Assembly (NCBI GenBank): GCA_002347405.1
Contig: DDXB01000032.1
Span: 1-21,797 of the forward strand
Source of the DNA: Rhodocyclaceae bacterium UBA2271
GTDB taxonomy: Bacteria > Pseudomonadota > Gammaproteobacteria > Burkholderiales > Rhodocyclaceae
Reading direction: 5' to 3'
Length of the DNA: 21,797 bases
In this document: one piece after another, positions 1 to 9,660 of the stretch
Position numbering within the stretch: position 1 is the stretch's first letter
How the letters are laid out: each line of letters begins with the position of its first letter
Position numbers and translations under genes: made by a program
Notes under the pieces: model-generated
The model's input: only the letters and a program-made list of their open reading frames with translations
Told to the model about the DNA's origin: nothing
The model's database searches: none

Positions 1-24
1 GTTTGACCGCCCCCTATCCCGATT

Positions 25-44
25 GTGCGCCCGGTAGGGCGCAC
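25..44. repeat. GTGCGCCC palindrome, left end of window
   Basis: Perfect 8-bp inverted repeat GTGCGCCC / GGGCGCAC around a GGTA loop, downstream of the ssb stop. No T-run follows on either strand, so it is not a typical intrinsic terminator. A very similar palindrome (GTGCGCCCG / CGGGCGCAC) lies at 21777-21797, suggesting a short dispersed palindrome. Confidence 0.5.
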
Positions 45-57
45 CCGATGCGATACC

Positions 58-79
58 CACAAAAGCGCTGTTAAGCGCT
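58..79 (-). terminator. possible weak ssb terminator
   Basis: On the minus strand AGCGCT-TAAC-AGCGCT forms a 6-bp hairpin that overlaps the ssb stop codon and is followed by TTTTG. The stem and T-run are both short, so termination would be weak. Confidence 0.35.
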
Positions 80-548
80 AGAAGGGAATGTCGTCCTCGA
101 CGTCGCCAAAGCCACCACCCGCATTCCCATTTGAAGCCGGCGCGTTCTGTGCAGCCGGGCGTGCTGCCGGCCGGCCGCCGCCACTTTCGCGCGGCGGGGC
201 GTCACCCATGCCTTCCCGTTTGCCGAGCATCTTCATCTCGTCGGCGATGATCTCGGTGGTGTAGCGATCGTTGCCGTCCTTGTCCTGCCATTTCCGGGTC
301 TTCAGTGCACCCTCGATGTAGACCTGCGAGCCCTTTTTCAAGTACTGGCCGGAAATTTCGGCGAGTCGACGGAACATCGCCACGCGATGCCACTCGGTGG
401 CTTCCTTCTTTTCGCCACTAGACTTGTCCGTCCAGGTATCGGAGGTGGCGACGGTAATGTTGCACACCGCGTCACCATTCGGCATATACCGCATCTCCGG
501 GTCTTTCCCCAGATGGCCCACCAGAATTACTTTGTTAACCGAAGCCAT
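78..548 (-). CDS. ssb: single-stranded DNA-binding protein SSB
   Basis: 156-residue SSB that coats single-stranded DNA in replication, recombination and repair. The N-terminal OB-fold (about residues 1-110) begins MASVNKVILVGHLGKDPE and holds the usual family signatures (WHRVAMF, GSQVYIEG, KTRKWQDKDG). It is followed by a Gly/Pro/Ala-rich linker and the acidic tip DVEDDIPF that binds partner proteins. Length and ends are normal for a proteobacterial SSB. The ATG is preceded by a strong Shine-Dalgarno (AGGGAGGG), which begins directly after the TTAA end of repeat element A, so the gene's 5' leader is made of that repeat. The MFS gene lies upstream on the same strand; uvrA lies further off in the opposite orientation. 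I saw no LexA box at the start. Confidence 0.97.
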   Translation of the reverse strand: MASVNKVILVGHLGKDPEMRYMPNGDAVCNITVATSDTWTDKSSGEKKEATEWHRVAMFRRLAEISGQYLKKGSQVYIEGALKTRKWQDKDGNDRYTTEIIADEMKMLGKREGMGDAPPRESGGGRPAARPAAQNAPASNGNAGGGFGDVEDDIPF

Positions 549-561
549 GTCGCCCTCCCTT

Positions 562-756
562 TTAATGTGAAAAAAACAGCGTTTGCGCCGGGCCGCCCCA
601 AGCTAACGCGGTACGCGGCGCCAGCCGCAACCCGCGCCGCCGCCAAAAGAAGCGCCCCGTAATATACGAGCGAAGCGAGCAAACAAGAACCCCCCGCGAG
701 GGGGCAAAGGGGGGCGGGCGTGTTTCATGATGCGGGTGTCGTTCCGCATCATGAAA
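562..756 (-). repeat. long structured repeat, copy A (leader of ssb)
   Basis: Read on the minus strand, the element starts with a perfect 13-bp hairpin TTTCATGATGCGG / CCGCATCATGAAA (plus-strand 723-735 and 744-756) that contains the MFS stop codon. It continues with a C-run/TCGC/G-run hairpin, a CTCGCTTCGCTCG motif and the block ATTACGGGGCGCTTC. Next come a GCGGC-TGGC-GCCGC hairpin (615-628) and the hairpin GCGTTAGC-loop-GCAAACGC (579-609, 7 of 8 pairs) with loop TTGGGGCGGCCCGGC. The final hairpin is followed by a T-run and ends CACATTAA, 13 nt before the ssb ATG. Copies B and C share this order of parts. Confidence 0.85.
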
Positions 757-1915
757 TTTTTGCCGGCGGCGCCGTGACGCGCACTGCCAGAGCAAGCCAG
801 ATAATGCCAACCGCAGCGCAAAACAGATGCACGGCGGTCGGACCAAAATATTTCACCAGCAAGCCGCCCAATATGCCGCCGAGAAACAGGCCGAGTGATT
901 GTGTCGTATTGTAAATCCCCAGAGCCGCACCTTTTGCTGCCGGCGGCGCCAGACGCGAAATCAGCGAAGGCAGTAAGGCTTCAAGGATATTGAAGGCCAC
1001 AAAGAACAGCAACAGCCACAGGCCGATGGCCCACAGGCCGCCGCCAAACATGGCGAGCCCCGCCTGCACCAATACCAGCAAGGCCACCGCGCCGGCGTAG
1101 ATCGGCCGCAGCTTGCCGTGCTTCTCGGCAGCGATGATGGCCGGCACCATGAGCGCCAGCGACAGCAGGACTGCTGGTAGATACACCTTCCAGTGTTCCG
1201 CCCCCGGCAGGCCGCCGCTGGCGATCAGTGCGGCCGGCACGACCATCCAGAGCGCCATCTGCATCAGGTGCAGCGCGAAGACGCCGAAATTCAGGCGCGC
1301 CAGTTTGGGGTCGAGCAGCACTGTAACGAAAGACGCGCGCGCCGGCACAGTGAAAGTCGGCGCTGGCGGGACGGCGGTAAACAGCAGGATGATCGCGCCG
1401 AGTGCCAGCGCGCCAGTCAGGATGAACAAACCCGACAGCCCGATGGCCGCAGCCAGCGGCGGTGCAATCACCAGCGACAGCGCAAATACCAGGCCGATCG
1501 AGGCGCCGATCATCGCCATCACCTTGGTGCGATGCTGTTCGCGCGTCAAGTCGGCGGCCAGCGCCGATACCGCTGCCGAGATCGCGCCGGCGCCCTGCAG
1601 CACGCGGCCGGTGATCATCCAGTAGATGTCGGGCGCCGTTGCCGCGATGAAGCTGCCGGCGGCGAACAGCAGCAGGCCGGCGACGATGACGGGTTTGCGA
1701 CCCCAGCGGTCGGAAGCCAGGCCAAACGGGATCTGGAAAAATGCCTGTGTCAGTCCGTAGGCGCCCAGCGCGAGCCCGACCAGCATGACGTCGCTGCCGC
1801 CCGGCAGTTCTGCGGCCAGCACGGAAAACACCGGCAGCACCAGAAACAGGCCGAGCATGCGCAGGCCGAAGATGGCGGCGAGCGCGCTGCCCGTGCGCCG
1901 TTCGGCGGGGGTCAT
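749..1915 (-). CDS. MFS transporter (drug/proton antiporter type)
   Basis: A 388-residue inner-membrane protein with about twelve hydrophobic segments, typical of the major facilitator superfamily. The first helix region reads LAAIFGLRMLGLFLVLPVFSV. The loop between helices 2 and 3 carries the MFS signature GLASDRWGRKPVI, and a second conserved arginine motif (TGRVLQGAGAIS) follows in helix 4. Substrate cannot be read from the sequence. I chose the ATG at 1915 because the protein then starts MTPAERR, as is usual for this family; a GTG at 1939 would add eight residues. Neither has a clear ribosome-binding site. It lies between repeat copies A and B, and its TGA stop is part of the copy A hairpin. 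A copy of the 25-bp dispersed repeat codes for AVPPAPTF in the middle of the protein. Confidence 0.9.
   Translation of the reverse strand: MTPAERRTGSALAAIFGLRMLGLFLVLPVFSVLAAELPGGSDVMLVGLALGAYGLTQAFFQIPFGLASDRWGRKPVIVAGLLLFAAGSFIAATAPDIYWMITGRVLQGAGAISAAVSALAADLTREQHRTKVMAMIGASIGLVFALSLVIAPPLAAAIGLSGLFILTGALALGAIILLFTAVPPAPTFTVPARASFVTVLLDPKLARLNFGVFALHLMQMALWMVVPAALIASGGLPGAEHWKVYLPAVLLSLALMVPAIIAAEKHGKLRPIYAGAVALLVLVQAGLAMFGGGLWAIGLWLLLFFVAFNILEALLPSLISRLAPPAAKGAALGIYNTTQSLGLFLGGILGGLLVKYFGPTAVHLFCAAVGIIWLALAVRVTAPPAKIS
1352..1376 (+). repeat. 25-bp dispersed repeat, copy 1
   Basis: Contains the core GTCGGCGCTGGCGGGACGGC. All 25 bases are identical to the copy at 19996-20020 (opposite strand) and near-identical to 8074-8098 and 12417-12440. 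Read through the MFS gene on the minus strand it encodes AVPPAPTF. Confidence 0.85.
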
Positions 1916-1976
1916 GGGGTCTGCTACGGGGGAAAGCACGCGGGTAATGTCTTTCGAGTACTCGCGCTAGCGAGCG

Positions 1977-2178
1977 TTAACGTGAAAACAGGAAGTCTCG
2001 CCGCCGGGCCGCCCCAAGGCGAGACGGCAGGCGGCGCCAGCCGCAATCCGCACCCACTGTTGATCGGAGCGCCCCGTGATATTCGAGTGAAGCGAGCCGT
2101 TTAGAGCCCCCCGCGAGGGGGGTGAAGGGGGGCGGGCGTCTTTCATGATGCGGGGTGATGTTTCACGCATCATGAAAG
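1977..2178 (-). repeat. long structured repeat, copy B (leader of MFS gene)
   Basis: Same order of parts as copy A, read on the minus strand. It has a 13-bp hairpin CTTTCATGATGCG / CGCATCATGAAAG (2141-2153 and 2166-2178), a C-run/TCGC/G-run hairpin, CTCGCTTCACTCG and ATCACGGGGCGCT. These are followed by GCGGC-TGGC-GCCGC (2031-2044) and the hairpin GTCTCGCC-loop-GGCGAGAC (1995-2025, 8 of 8 pairs) with loop TTGGGGCGGCCCGGC. It ends CTGTTTTCACGTTAA about 60 nt before the MFS ATG. The 5' hairpin directly abuts the lysA stop codon. Confidence 0.85.
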
Positions 2179-3435
2179 TTAGCCCGTTACCAGGACATCA
2201 TCTTCATAGGTCAAGGTGGCAAACAGGTCATCCAGCGTTTCTTCCCGGCGAATCAACTCGACCCGTCCATCTTCACGGAACAATAATTCCTTGGGGCGCG
2301 GCTTGCCATTGTAGTTGAAGCCCATGGCATGGCCGTGGGCACCGGTGTCATGGATATAGAGGATATCGCCGTCCGCGATGCGCGGTAGTGCGCGCTGGAT
2401 GGCAAACTTGTCGTTGTTTTCACAGAGTGATCCGGCCACATCCACGGTTTCTTCACTCCCCTGCTTGCCCAGCACGCTGATGTGATGATAGGCCCCATAC
2501 ATGCCCGGGCGCATGAGCGCGGACATGCAGGCATCGACCCCGACATAGGTGCGATAGATATCCTTGCGGTTGATCGCACGGGTGACCAGGACACCATGGG
2601 GACCGGTCATGTAACGCCCGCTTTCGACAAACAATGCCGGGGCATAAGCGTGTTGTGCCTTGAAGGCGTCAAACAGCGCGGTGATCTCCGCTGCCATGGA
2701 TTCAATATCCAGCGGGGCATCTTCCGGTTTGTAGGGTATGCCGAGTCCGCCGCCGATGTTAATGAACTCGAACTGGATACCCAGTTCGCGGGAAATCCAC
2801 GCGACGATATCCAGCAGCATGCGGGCAGTTTCAACCATATAGCTGTAGTTGAGTTCATTGGAAGCCAGCATGGTATGGAGCCCAAAGCGGCTTGCTCCCC
2901 TGGCCTTGGCCAGTCGGTAGGCGTCCAGCAGTTGATCGTGTGCAACCCCGTATTTGGCCTCCAGCGGTGTGCCGATGATGCTGTTGCCGGTGCGACGAGC
3001 CCCGGGGTTATAACGAAAGCAGATCAGCTCCGGCATCTGCGGCACCTTCTCAACCAGGGAGATGTCATCCAGATTGAGGACACAGCCTCCATCGGCCGCC
3101 GCGGCTTGAAAATCGGTTTGGCTGGTGTTGTTGGAGGTGAACATGATCCCCTCACCCGTGACGCCAAGCTGCCGGCTCAGCACCAATTCCGCCACCGAAC
3201 TGCAATCGAAGCCAAAGCCCGATGACTTCATGGTCTGCATGATGCGCGGGTTGGGCAGGGCTTTTACCGCAAAGAACTCACGGAATCCTTTGATGCCGGA
3301 AAAGGCCTGATTCAGCGCTTCGCCAGTTTCGCGGATACCCTTTTCATCGTAGATGTGAAAAGGGGTGCCGTAGTGCTCGACAATCGAGGCCAGGACGGGT
3401 GTCAGTCGATCTTCAAAATCTTTTGCGATAGGCAT
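2179..3435 (-). CDS. lysA: diaminopimelate decarboxylase
   Basis: 418-residue fold type III PLP enzyme that decarboxylates meso-diaminopimelate to L-lysine, the last step of lysine synthesis. The PLP lysine is in EFFAVKALPN (K58), the glycine-rich phosphate loop is INIGGGLGIPY, and the catalytic-cysteine motif is GSLCENND near the C-terminus. It follows dapL by 65 nt on the same strand, and the two form a small lysine operon. Base composition is visibly lower in GC than ssb or uvrA on either side, which fits acquisition together with dapL. The stop codon abuts the 5' hairpin of repeat copy B. I saw no lysine riboswitch upstream. Ribosome binding appears weak (GAGC region only). Confidence 0.92.
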   Translation of the reverse strand: MPIAKDFEDRLTPVLASIVEHYGTPFHIYDEKGIRETGEALNQAFSGIKGFREFFAVKALPNPRIMQTMKSSGFGFDCSSVAELVLSRQLGVTGEGIMFTSNNTSQTDFQAAAADGGCVLNLDDISLVEKVPQMPELICFRYNPGARRTGNSIIGTPLEAKYGVAHDQLLDAYRLAKARGASRFGLHTMLASNELNYSYMVETARMLLDIVAWISRELGIQFEFINIGGGLGIPYKPEDAPLDIESMAAEITALFDAFKAQHAYAPALFVESGRYMTGPHGVLVTRAINRKDIYRTYVGVDACMSALMRPGMYGAYHHISVLGKQGSEETVDVAGSLCENNDKFAIQRALPRIADGDILYIHDTGAHGHAMGFNYNGKPRPKELLFREDGRVELIRREETLDDLFATLTYEDDVLVTG

Positions 3436-3500
3436 GTTATTTCAAGCTCTTGTGTAATGGATGGCGATCAGGCGCTCAGGCAAAAATGCCATGACCTCGA

Positions 3501-4727
3501 TCAAAGTACGGAGCCGATGCGTTCCATCGCCTCTTGTACGTTTTCAAAACTGTTGAAGGCGCTGATGCGAATATAGCCTTCGCCGCACTTGCCAAAACCG
3601 GCACCCGGCGTGCACACCACTGCGGCTTCGTTGAGGAGCTTGTCGAAAAAGACCCATGAGTCGCTCTTGCCATCGATCCAGATGTAGGGTGAGTTATCGC
3701 CACCGATACAGGCATAACCCAGCGCCGTCATCTTTTCACGGATATATCTGGCGTTATTCAGATAGTAGGCAATCAGCTGCTTGACCTGCGCCTGTCCTGC
3801 CTGACTGTAGATGGCCGCGGCCGCGCGCTGAACCGGGTAGGAGACACCGTTGAACTTGGTGGTATGCCGACGATTCCACAGCCCATGCAAGGAAACGGCG
3901 TCGCCTGATTCGGTATGGGCCATGCACTCTTTGGGGACGATGGTATAGGCACAGCGGGTACCGGTGAAGCCTGCCGTCTTGGAGTAGCTACGGAACTCCA
4001 CAGCCACTTCACGCGCCCCGTCTACCTCATAGATCGAGTGCGGCAGCGCGTCATCGGTGATAAAGGCCTCATAGGCCGCATCGAACAGGATCAGCGCCTT
4101 GTTGGCCTTGGCATAATCCACCCACTGCTTCAATTGCTCCTTGGTGGCGGTCGAACCGGTCGGGTTGTTGGGAAAGCACAGATAGATCAAGTCGACCGGT
4201 TGAGTTGGCAACGCGGGAATAAAACCGTTCTCCCGATTTCCGTCCAGATAGACCAGATTTTCATAGCGCCCGGTCTCTTTGTTCCAGTTACCGGAACGAC
4301 CGGCCATCACATTGGTATCGACATAGACGGGATAGACGGGATCCGTCACGGCCACCTTGCAGTCAAGCGAGAAAATCTCTTGAAAATTGCCGGTGTCGCA
4401 CTTGGCGCCATCGCTGACAAAGACCTCATCCGGCTGCACGTTGGCGCCGCGGGCCTGGAAATCGTATTTGGCGATTGCCTCGCGCAAGAAATCGTAGCCC
4501 TGCTCAGGGCCATAGCCGCGGAAGCTGCTGTCACTGGCCATCTCGTCGGTGGCGACATGCAGTGCCTTGATACAGGCATCGGGCAAGGCCCGGGTGACAT
4601 CGCCAATACCCAGTTTGATCAATTTCTTGCCGGGATTGGCCTGCTGAAAGGCAGCGACCCGCTTGGCAATATCGGAAAACAGGTAAGAAGCCTGTAATTT
4701 CCGGTAATTCTCGTTAATCTTGATCAT
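3501..4727 (-). CDS. dapL: LL-diaminopimelate aminotransferase
   Basis: 408-residue class I/II PLP aminotransferase that converts tetrahydrodipicolinate directly to LL-diaminopimelate, bypassing the succinylated route of DapD/DapC/DapE. Recognised from the N-terminus INENYRKLQASYLFSDIAKR, the LGIGDVTRALP motif, CFPNNPTGS, and the PLP-lysine region RSYSKTAGFTGTR (K250). The ATG is preceded by TTGGAG at suitable spacing. It is the first gene of a two-gene unit with lysA and is divergent from uvrA across 89 bp. DapL is known mainly from plants, Chlamydiae, cyanobacteria and various anaerobes, while Betaproteobacteria generally use the succinylase route. Its presence with a matching lysA and lower GC suggests horizontal transfer; that part is inference. 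Confidence 0.93.
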   Translation of the reverse strand: MIKINENYRKLQASYLFSDIAKRVAAFQQANPGKKLIKLGIGDVTRALPDACIKALHVATDEMASDSSFRGYGPEQGYDFLREAIAKYDFQARGANVQPDEVFVSDGAKCDTGNFQEIFSLDCKVAVTDPVYPVYVDTNVMAGRSGNWNKETGRYENLVYLDGNRENGFIPALPTQPVDLIYLCFPNNPTGSTATKEQLKQWVDYAKANKALILFDAAYEAFITDDALPHSIYEVDGAREVAVEFRSYSKTAGFTGTRCAYTIVPKECMAHTESGDAVSLHGLWNRRHTTKFNGVSYPVQRAAAAIYSQAGQAQVKQLIAYYLNNARYIREKMTALGYACIGGDNSPYIWIDGKSDSWVFFDKLLNEAAVVCTPGAGFGKCGEGYIRISAFNSFENVQEAMERIGSVL

Positions 4728-4816
4728 TCAGCACTCCAAGTAGACAGGGCCAGAATTTGGCACGGAAGGGCGCGTATATTATCAGGCCGCCTTTTCACAC
4801 ACCATCTGCTCTTCGC

Positions 4817-7735
<2,919 letters not shown>

Positions 7736-7772
7736 AATCTCCTGCGTTACGAAAAAAATCTGGGGGCAGGGG

Positions 7773-7811
7773 ATGCCGGTTGTTTTCCGCTGGAAAGGCT
7801 GTAAGTCATAA
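7773..7811 (+). pseudogene. N-terminal remnant of a DUF4160 gene
   Basis: An ATG with GGGG upstream opens a 12-codon frame reading MPVVFRWKGCKS then TAA. DUF4160 proteins characteristically begin MPxVFRxKGYxFFFxSNEG and are normally encoded directly upstream of DUF2442. The match to the first ten residues, the correct strand and the position immediately before a DUF2442 gene suggest a DUF4160 gene that lost its body by deletion. It is very short, so the call rests on position as much as on sequence. Confidence 0.6.
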
Positions 7812-7820
7812 GGGTATGGC

Positions 7821-8075
7821 ATGAACACTTCGGCGACTGAACTCGGCTTCGACAACAACATGATGTGGCTCACATTGTCGGATGGCCGCAAACTTGGCGT
7901 GCCGCTAGCTTATTTTCCACGCTTGCTGGCCGCCACGCCAGAACAACGCGAACATCATGAATTCTCAGGTGGTGGCGCCGGCATCCATTGGGACGAACTG
8001 GATGAAGATATCAGCGTGCAAGGCCTGCTCATGGGGATAGGGGATCGCACGTGGGGCAATCGGATAGCTGCGTAA
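7821..8075 (+). CDS. DUF2442 domain protein, orphaned partner of DUF4160
   Basis: 84-residue small protein matching DUF2442: MMWLTLSDGRKLGVPLAYFPRLLAATPEQREHHEFSGGGAGIHW with the acidic segment ELDEDISVQGLL. Family members usually pair with a DUF4160 protein in what looks like a two-gene toxin-antitoxin-like module. The biochemical role of DUF2442 is not established. Here only the start of a DUF4160 frame remains, 9 bp upstream (7773-7811), so this gene appears to be a survivor of a broken pair. An AAGGGT lies shortly before the ATG. The 25-bp dispersed repeat begins at its stop codon. Confidence 0.85.
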   Translation: MNTSATELGFDNNMMWLTLSDGRKLGVPLAYFPRLLAATPEQREHHEFSGGGAGIHWDELDEDISVQGLLMGIGDRTWGNRIAA

Positions 8076-8098
8076 AAGTCGGCGCTGGCAGGACGGCG
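8074..8098 (+). repeat. 25-bp dispersed repeat, copy 2
   Basis: Differs from copy 1 at only two positions (A for G at the first base and an A within GGCAGG). It lies between the DUF2442 stop and the DUF559 ORF, the only copy not inside a gene apart from the stop-codon overlap. Confidence 0.8.
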
Positions 8099-8133
8099 TC
8101 AGCCGGTTCCGCCGCCAACAGGGGGACGGCGCC

Positions 8134-8616
8134 ATGATTCGCAACCATTCACCGATGTTACCCAGACCCAATTCCACATGCCATCCTCTCCCCTCGCCCG
8201 CTTGCGGGAGAGGGGCCGGGGGAGAGGGCAACGTTTTGCTCGAACGCGCCAAGTCACTGCGCACCAAACAGACCGATGCCGAACAGCGGCTGTGGCATTA
8301 CCTGCGGGCGCACCGCTTTATGGGCATTAAATTCAAGCGGCAAAAGCCTGTTGGAAACTATATTGTTGATTTTGTATGTTTTGCGCCCAAGCTGGTTGTG
8401 GAAATTGACGGCGGGCAACATGCGGAACAGGTCGTTTATGATCGCAGACGTGATACCTATTTACAGAGTGAGGGTTTTACTGTCCTGCGTTTTTGGAATA
8501 ACCAGATTTTGAATGAGACAGATGCTGTGCTGGAGTCAATTCGGCATACGGTAATTACCCTCTCCCCCGCCCCCTCTCCCGCCTGCGGGAGAGGGGAGAG
8601 TGGTGCATCTGCATAA
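8134..8616 (+). CDS. DUF559 endonuclease-like protein
   Basis: 160-residue ORF. The core domain (about residues 32-140) is DUF559, a family related to the Vsr/restriction-type nuclease fold. It has the N-terminal helix LRTKQTDAEQRLWHYLR, then KFKRQKPVGNYIVDFVC and LVVEIDGGQHAE, giving the D...ExD-Q pattern of a PD-(D/E)XK-type site, and ends with a helix after VLRFWNNQIL. Residues outside the core (LPSPACGRGAGGEG before, SPAPSPACGRGES after) are translated from the two flanking inverted repeats. The ATG at 8134 has GGGGGA 8 nt upstream; ATG 8155 or a TTG just before LERAKS are alternatives. The core is more AT-rich than its neighbours, which fits recent arrival. Substrate and role are unknown. 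Confidence 0.8.
   Translation: MIRNHSPMLPRPNSTCHPLPSPACGRGAGGEGNVLLERAKSLRTKQTDAEQRLWHYLRAHRFMGIKFKRQKPVGNYIVDFVCFAPKLVVEIDGGQHAEQVVYDRRRDTYLQSEGFTVLRFWNNQILNETDAVLESIRHTVITLSPAPSPACGRGESGASA
8185..8228 (-). repeat. left inverted repeat flanking DUF559
   Basis: 44 bp whose reverse complement matches the right copy (8558-8601) at 39 of the first 43 positions. Each copy contains a CTCTCCCGC / GCGGGAGAG-type hairpin. This is the common PACGRG-coding palindromic repeat type seen in many proteobacterial genomes. Confidence 0.85.
8558..8601 (+). repeat. right inverted repeat flanking DUF559
   Basis: Inverted partner of 8185-8228. The inner part CCCCTCTCCCGC / GCGGGAGAGGGG forms a strong hairpin near the 3' end of the ORF and could also stop transcription, though no T-run follows. 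Confidence 0.85.
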
Positions 8617-8646
8617 CCTCAGCCATCTATGTCAAGGTCACAATCA

Positions 8647-9654
8647 ATGAAAGTCCTCATCACCGGCGCCGCCGGCTTTATCGGCATGCATGTCGCCCAG
8701 ATTCTCCTGGCCCGTGGCGACACAGTGGTCGGCATCGACAACCTCAACGACTATTACGACGTCAATCTCAAGAAGGCTCGGCTGGCGCGCCTTGCCAAGT
8801 ATCCCGGCTTCAAGCACGTGCTGCTCGATATCGCCGACCGTCCCGGCATGGCGGCGCTGTTCGAAAAAGAAAAGCCCAATCGTGTCCTCAACCTCGCCGC
8901 CCAGGCCGGGGTGCGCTATTCACTCGAAAACCCGCACGCCTACGTCGACAGCAACGTCGTCGGTTTCGTCAATGTGCTCGAAGGCTGCCGCCACAACGGC
9001 GTCCAGCACCTGGTCTATGCCAGCAGTTCCAGCGTCTATGGTGGCAACACCAGGATGCCGTTCTCCGAGCACGACAACATCGACCACCCGGTCAGCCTCT
9101 ACGCCGCAACCAAAAAAGCCAACGAACTGATGGCCCACACCTACAGCCACCTGTTCAATCTGCCGACCACCGGCCTGCGCTACTTCACCGTGTATGGTCC
9201 CTGGGGCCGGCCCGACATGGCGCTGTTCCTCTTCACCCGCGCCATGCTCGAAGACCGTCCGATCGACATCTTCAACCACGGCAAGATGCGCCGCGACTTC
9301 ACCTACATCGACGACATTGCCGAAGGCACGGTGCGCGTCATCGACCGCCCGGCCGCGGCGAACCCATCCTTCATCGTCGATACGCCGGACCCGGCCACCA
9401 GCTGGGCGCCCTACCGCGTCTTCAACATCGGCAACCAGAACTCCGTCGAGCTGATGGACTACATCGCCGCGCTCGAACAGGCGCTCGGCAAACCAGCGCA
9501 AAAGAACTTCCTGCCGATGCAGGCCGGCGACGTGCCGGCCACCTCGGCCGATACCGCCGAACTCGCCGCCCATACCGGCTTCGCCCCGGCGATGCCCGTG
9601 GAAGAGGGCGTGCGGCGCTTCGTCGCGTGGTATCGCGACTACTTCAAGCTCTGA
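8647..9654 (+). CDS. NAD-dependent nucleotide-sugar epimerase, UDP-glucuronate 4-epimerase-like
   Basis: 335-residue short-chain dehydrogenase/reductase of the extended type. It starts MKVLITGAAGFIGMHVAQ, a Rossmann GxxGxxG NAD site. It continues with the characteristic GIDNLNDYYDVNLKKARL segment, NLAAQAGVRYSLENP, the SSSSVYG block, the catalytic YAATKKANE (YxxxK) and GLRYFTVYGPWGRPDMA. These are hallmarks of the UDP-glucuronate 4-epimerase (capsule/LPS precursor) subgroup that interconverts UDP-GlcA and UDP-GalA. An ATG at 8629 would add six residues; the ATG at 8647 gives the conserved N-terminus and has an AAGG just upstream. The ligase gene follows after 6 nt, so the two are probably co-transcribed, though no functional link is evident. 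Confidence 0.9.
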   Translation: MKVLITGAAGFIGMHVAQILLARGDTVVGIDNLNDYYDVNLKKARLARLAKYPGFKHVLLDIADRPGMAALFEKEKPNRVLNLAAQAGVRYSLENPHAYVDSNVVGFVNVLEGCRHNGVQHLVYASSSSVYGGNTRMPFSEHDNIDHPVSLYAATKKANELMAHTYSHLFNLPTTGLRYFTVYGPWGRPDMALFLFTRAMLEDRPIDIFNHGKMRRDFTYIDDIAEGTVRVIDRPAAANPSFIVDTPDPATSWAPYRVFNIGNQNSVELMDYIAALEQALGKPAQKNFLPMQAGDVPATSADTAELAAHTGFAPAMPVEEGVRRFVAWYRDYFKL

Positions 9655-9660
9655 GCCAGC

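Larger units (their letters stand above)
8185..8601. mobile_element. putative inverted-repeat-bounded nuclease cassette
   Basis: A 417-bp unit made of the DUF559 nuclease core between two inverted 43-bp repeats. Seen in the sequence: the inverted orientation of the repeats, the AT-richer core and the ORF reading through both repeats. Inference: the cassette moved as a unit, or the nuclease acts on the repeats, by analogy with REP elements and their RAYT transposases. No clear target-site duplication was found. Confidence 0.4.

Noticed and set aside
723..756. Ordinary intrinsic terminator of the MFS gene
   Set aside because: The stem is perfect but has no T-run, and the same sequence recurs at 2141-2178 as part of a larger repeat; it may still act as a terminator secondarily.
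4728..4816. LexA box or clear promoter for uvrA
   Set aside because: No CTG-N10-CAG palindrome of SOS type; TTGGCA with nearby TATATT/TATTAT has spacing of 12-14, too short for a confident call.
3436..4816. Lysine riboswitch ahead of dapL or lysA
   Set aside because: The 65- and 89-bp gaps are too short to hold the aptamer and show no matching helices.
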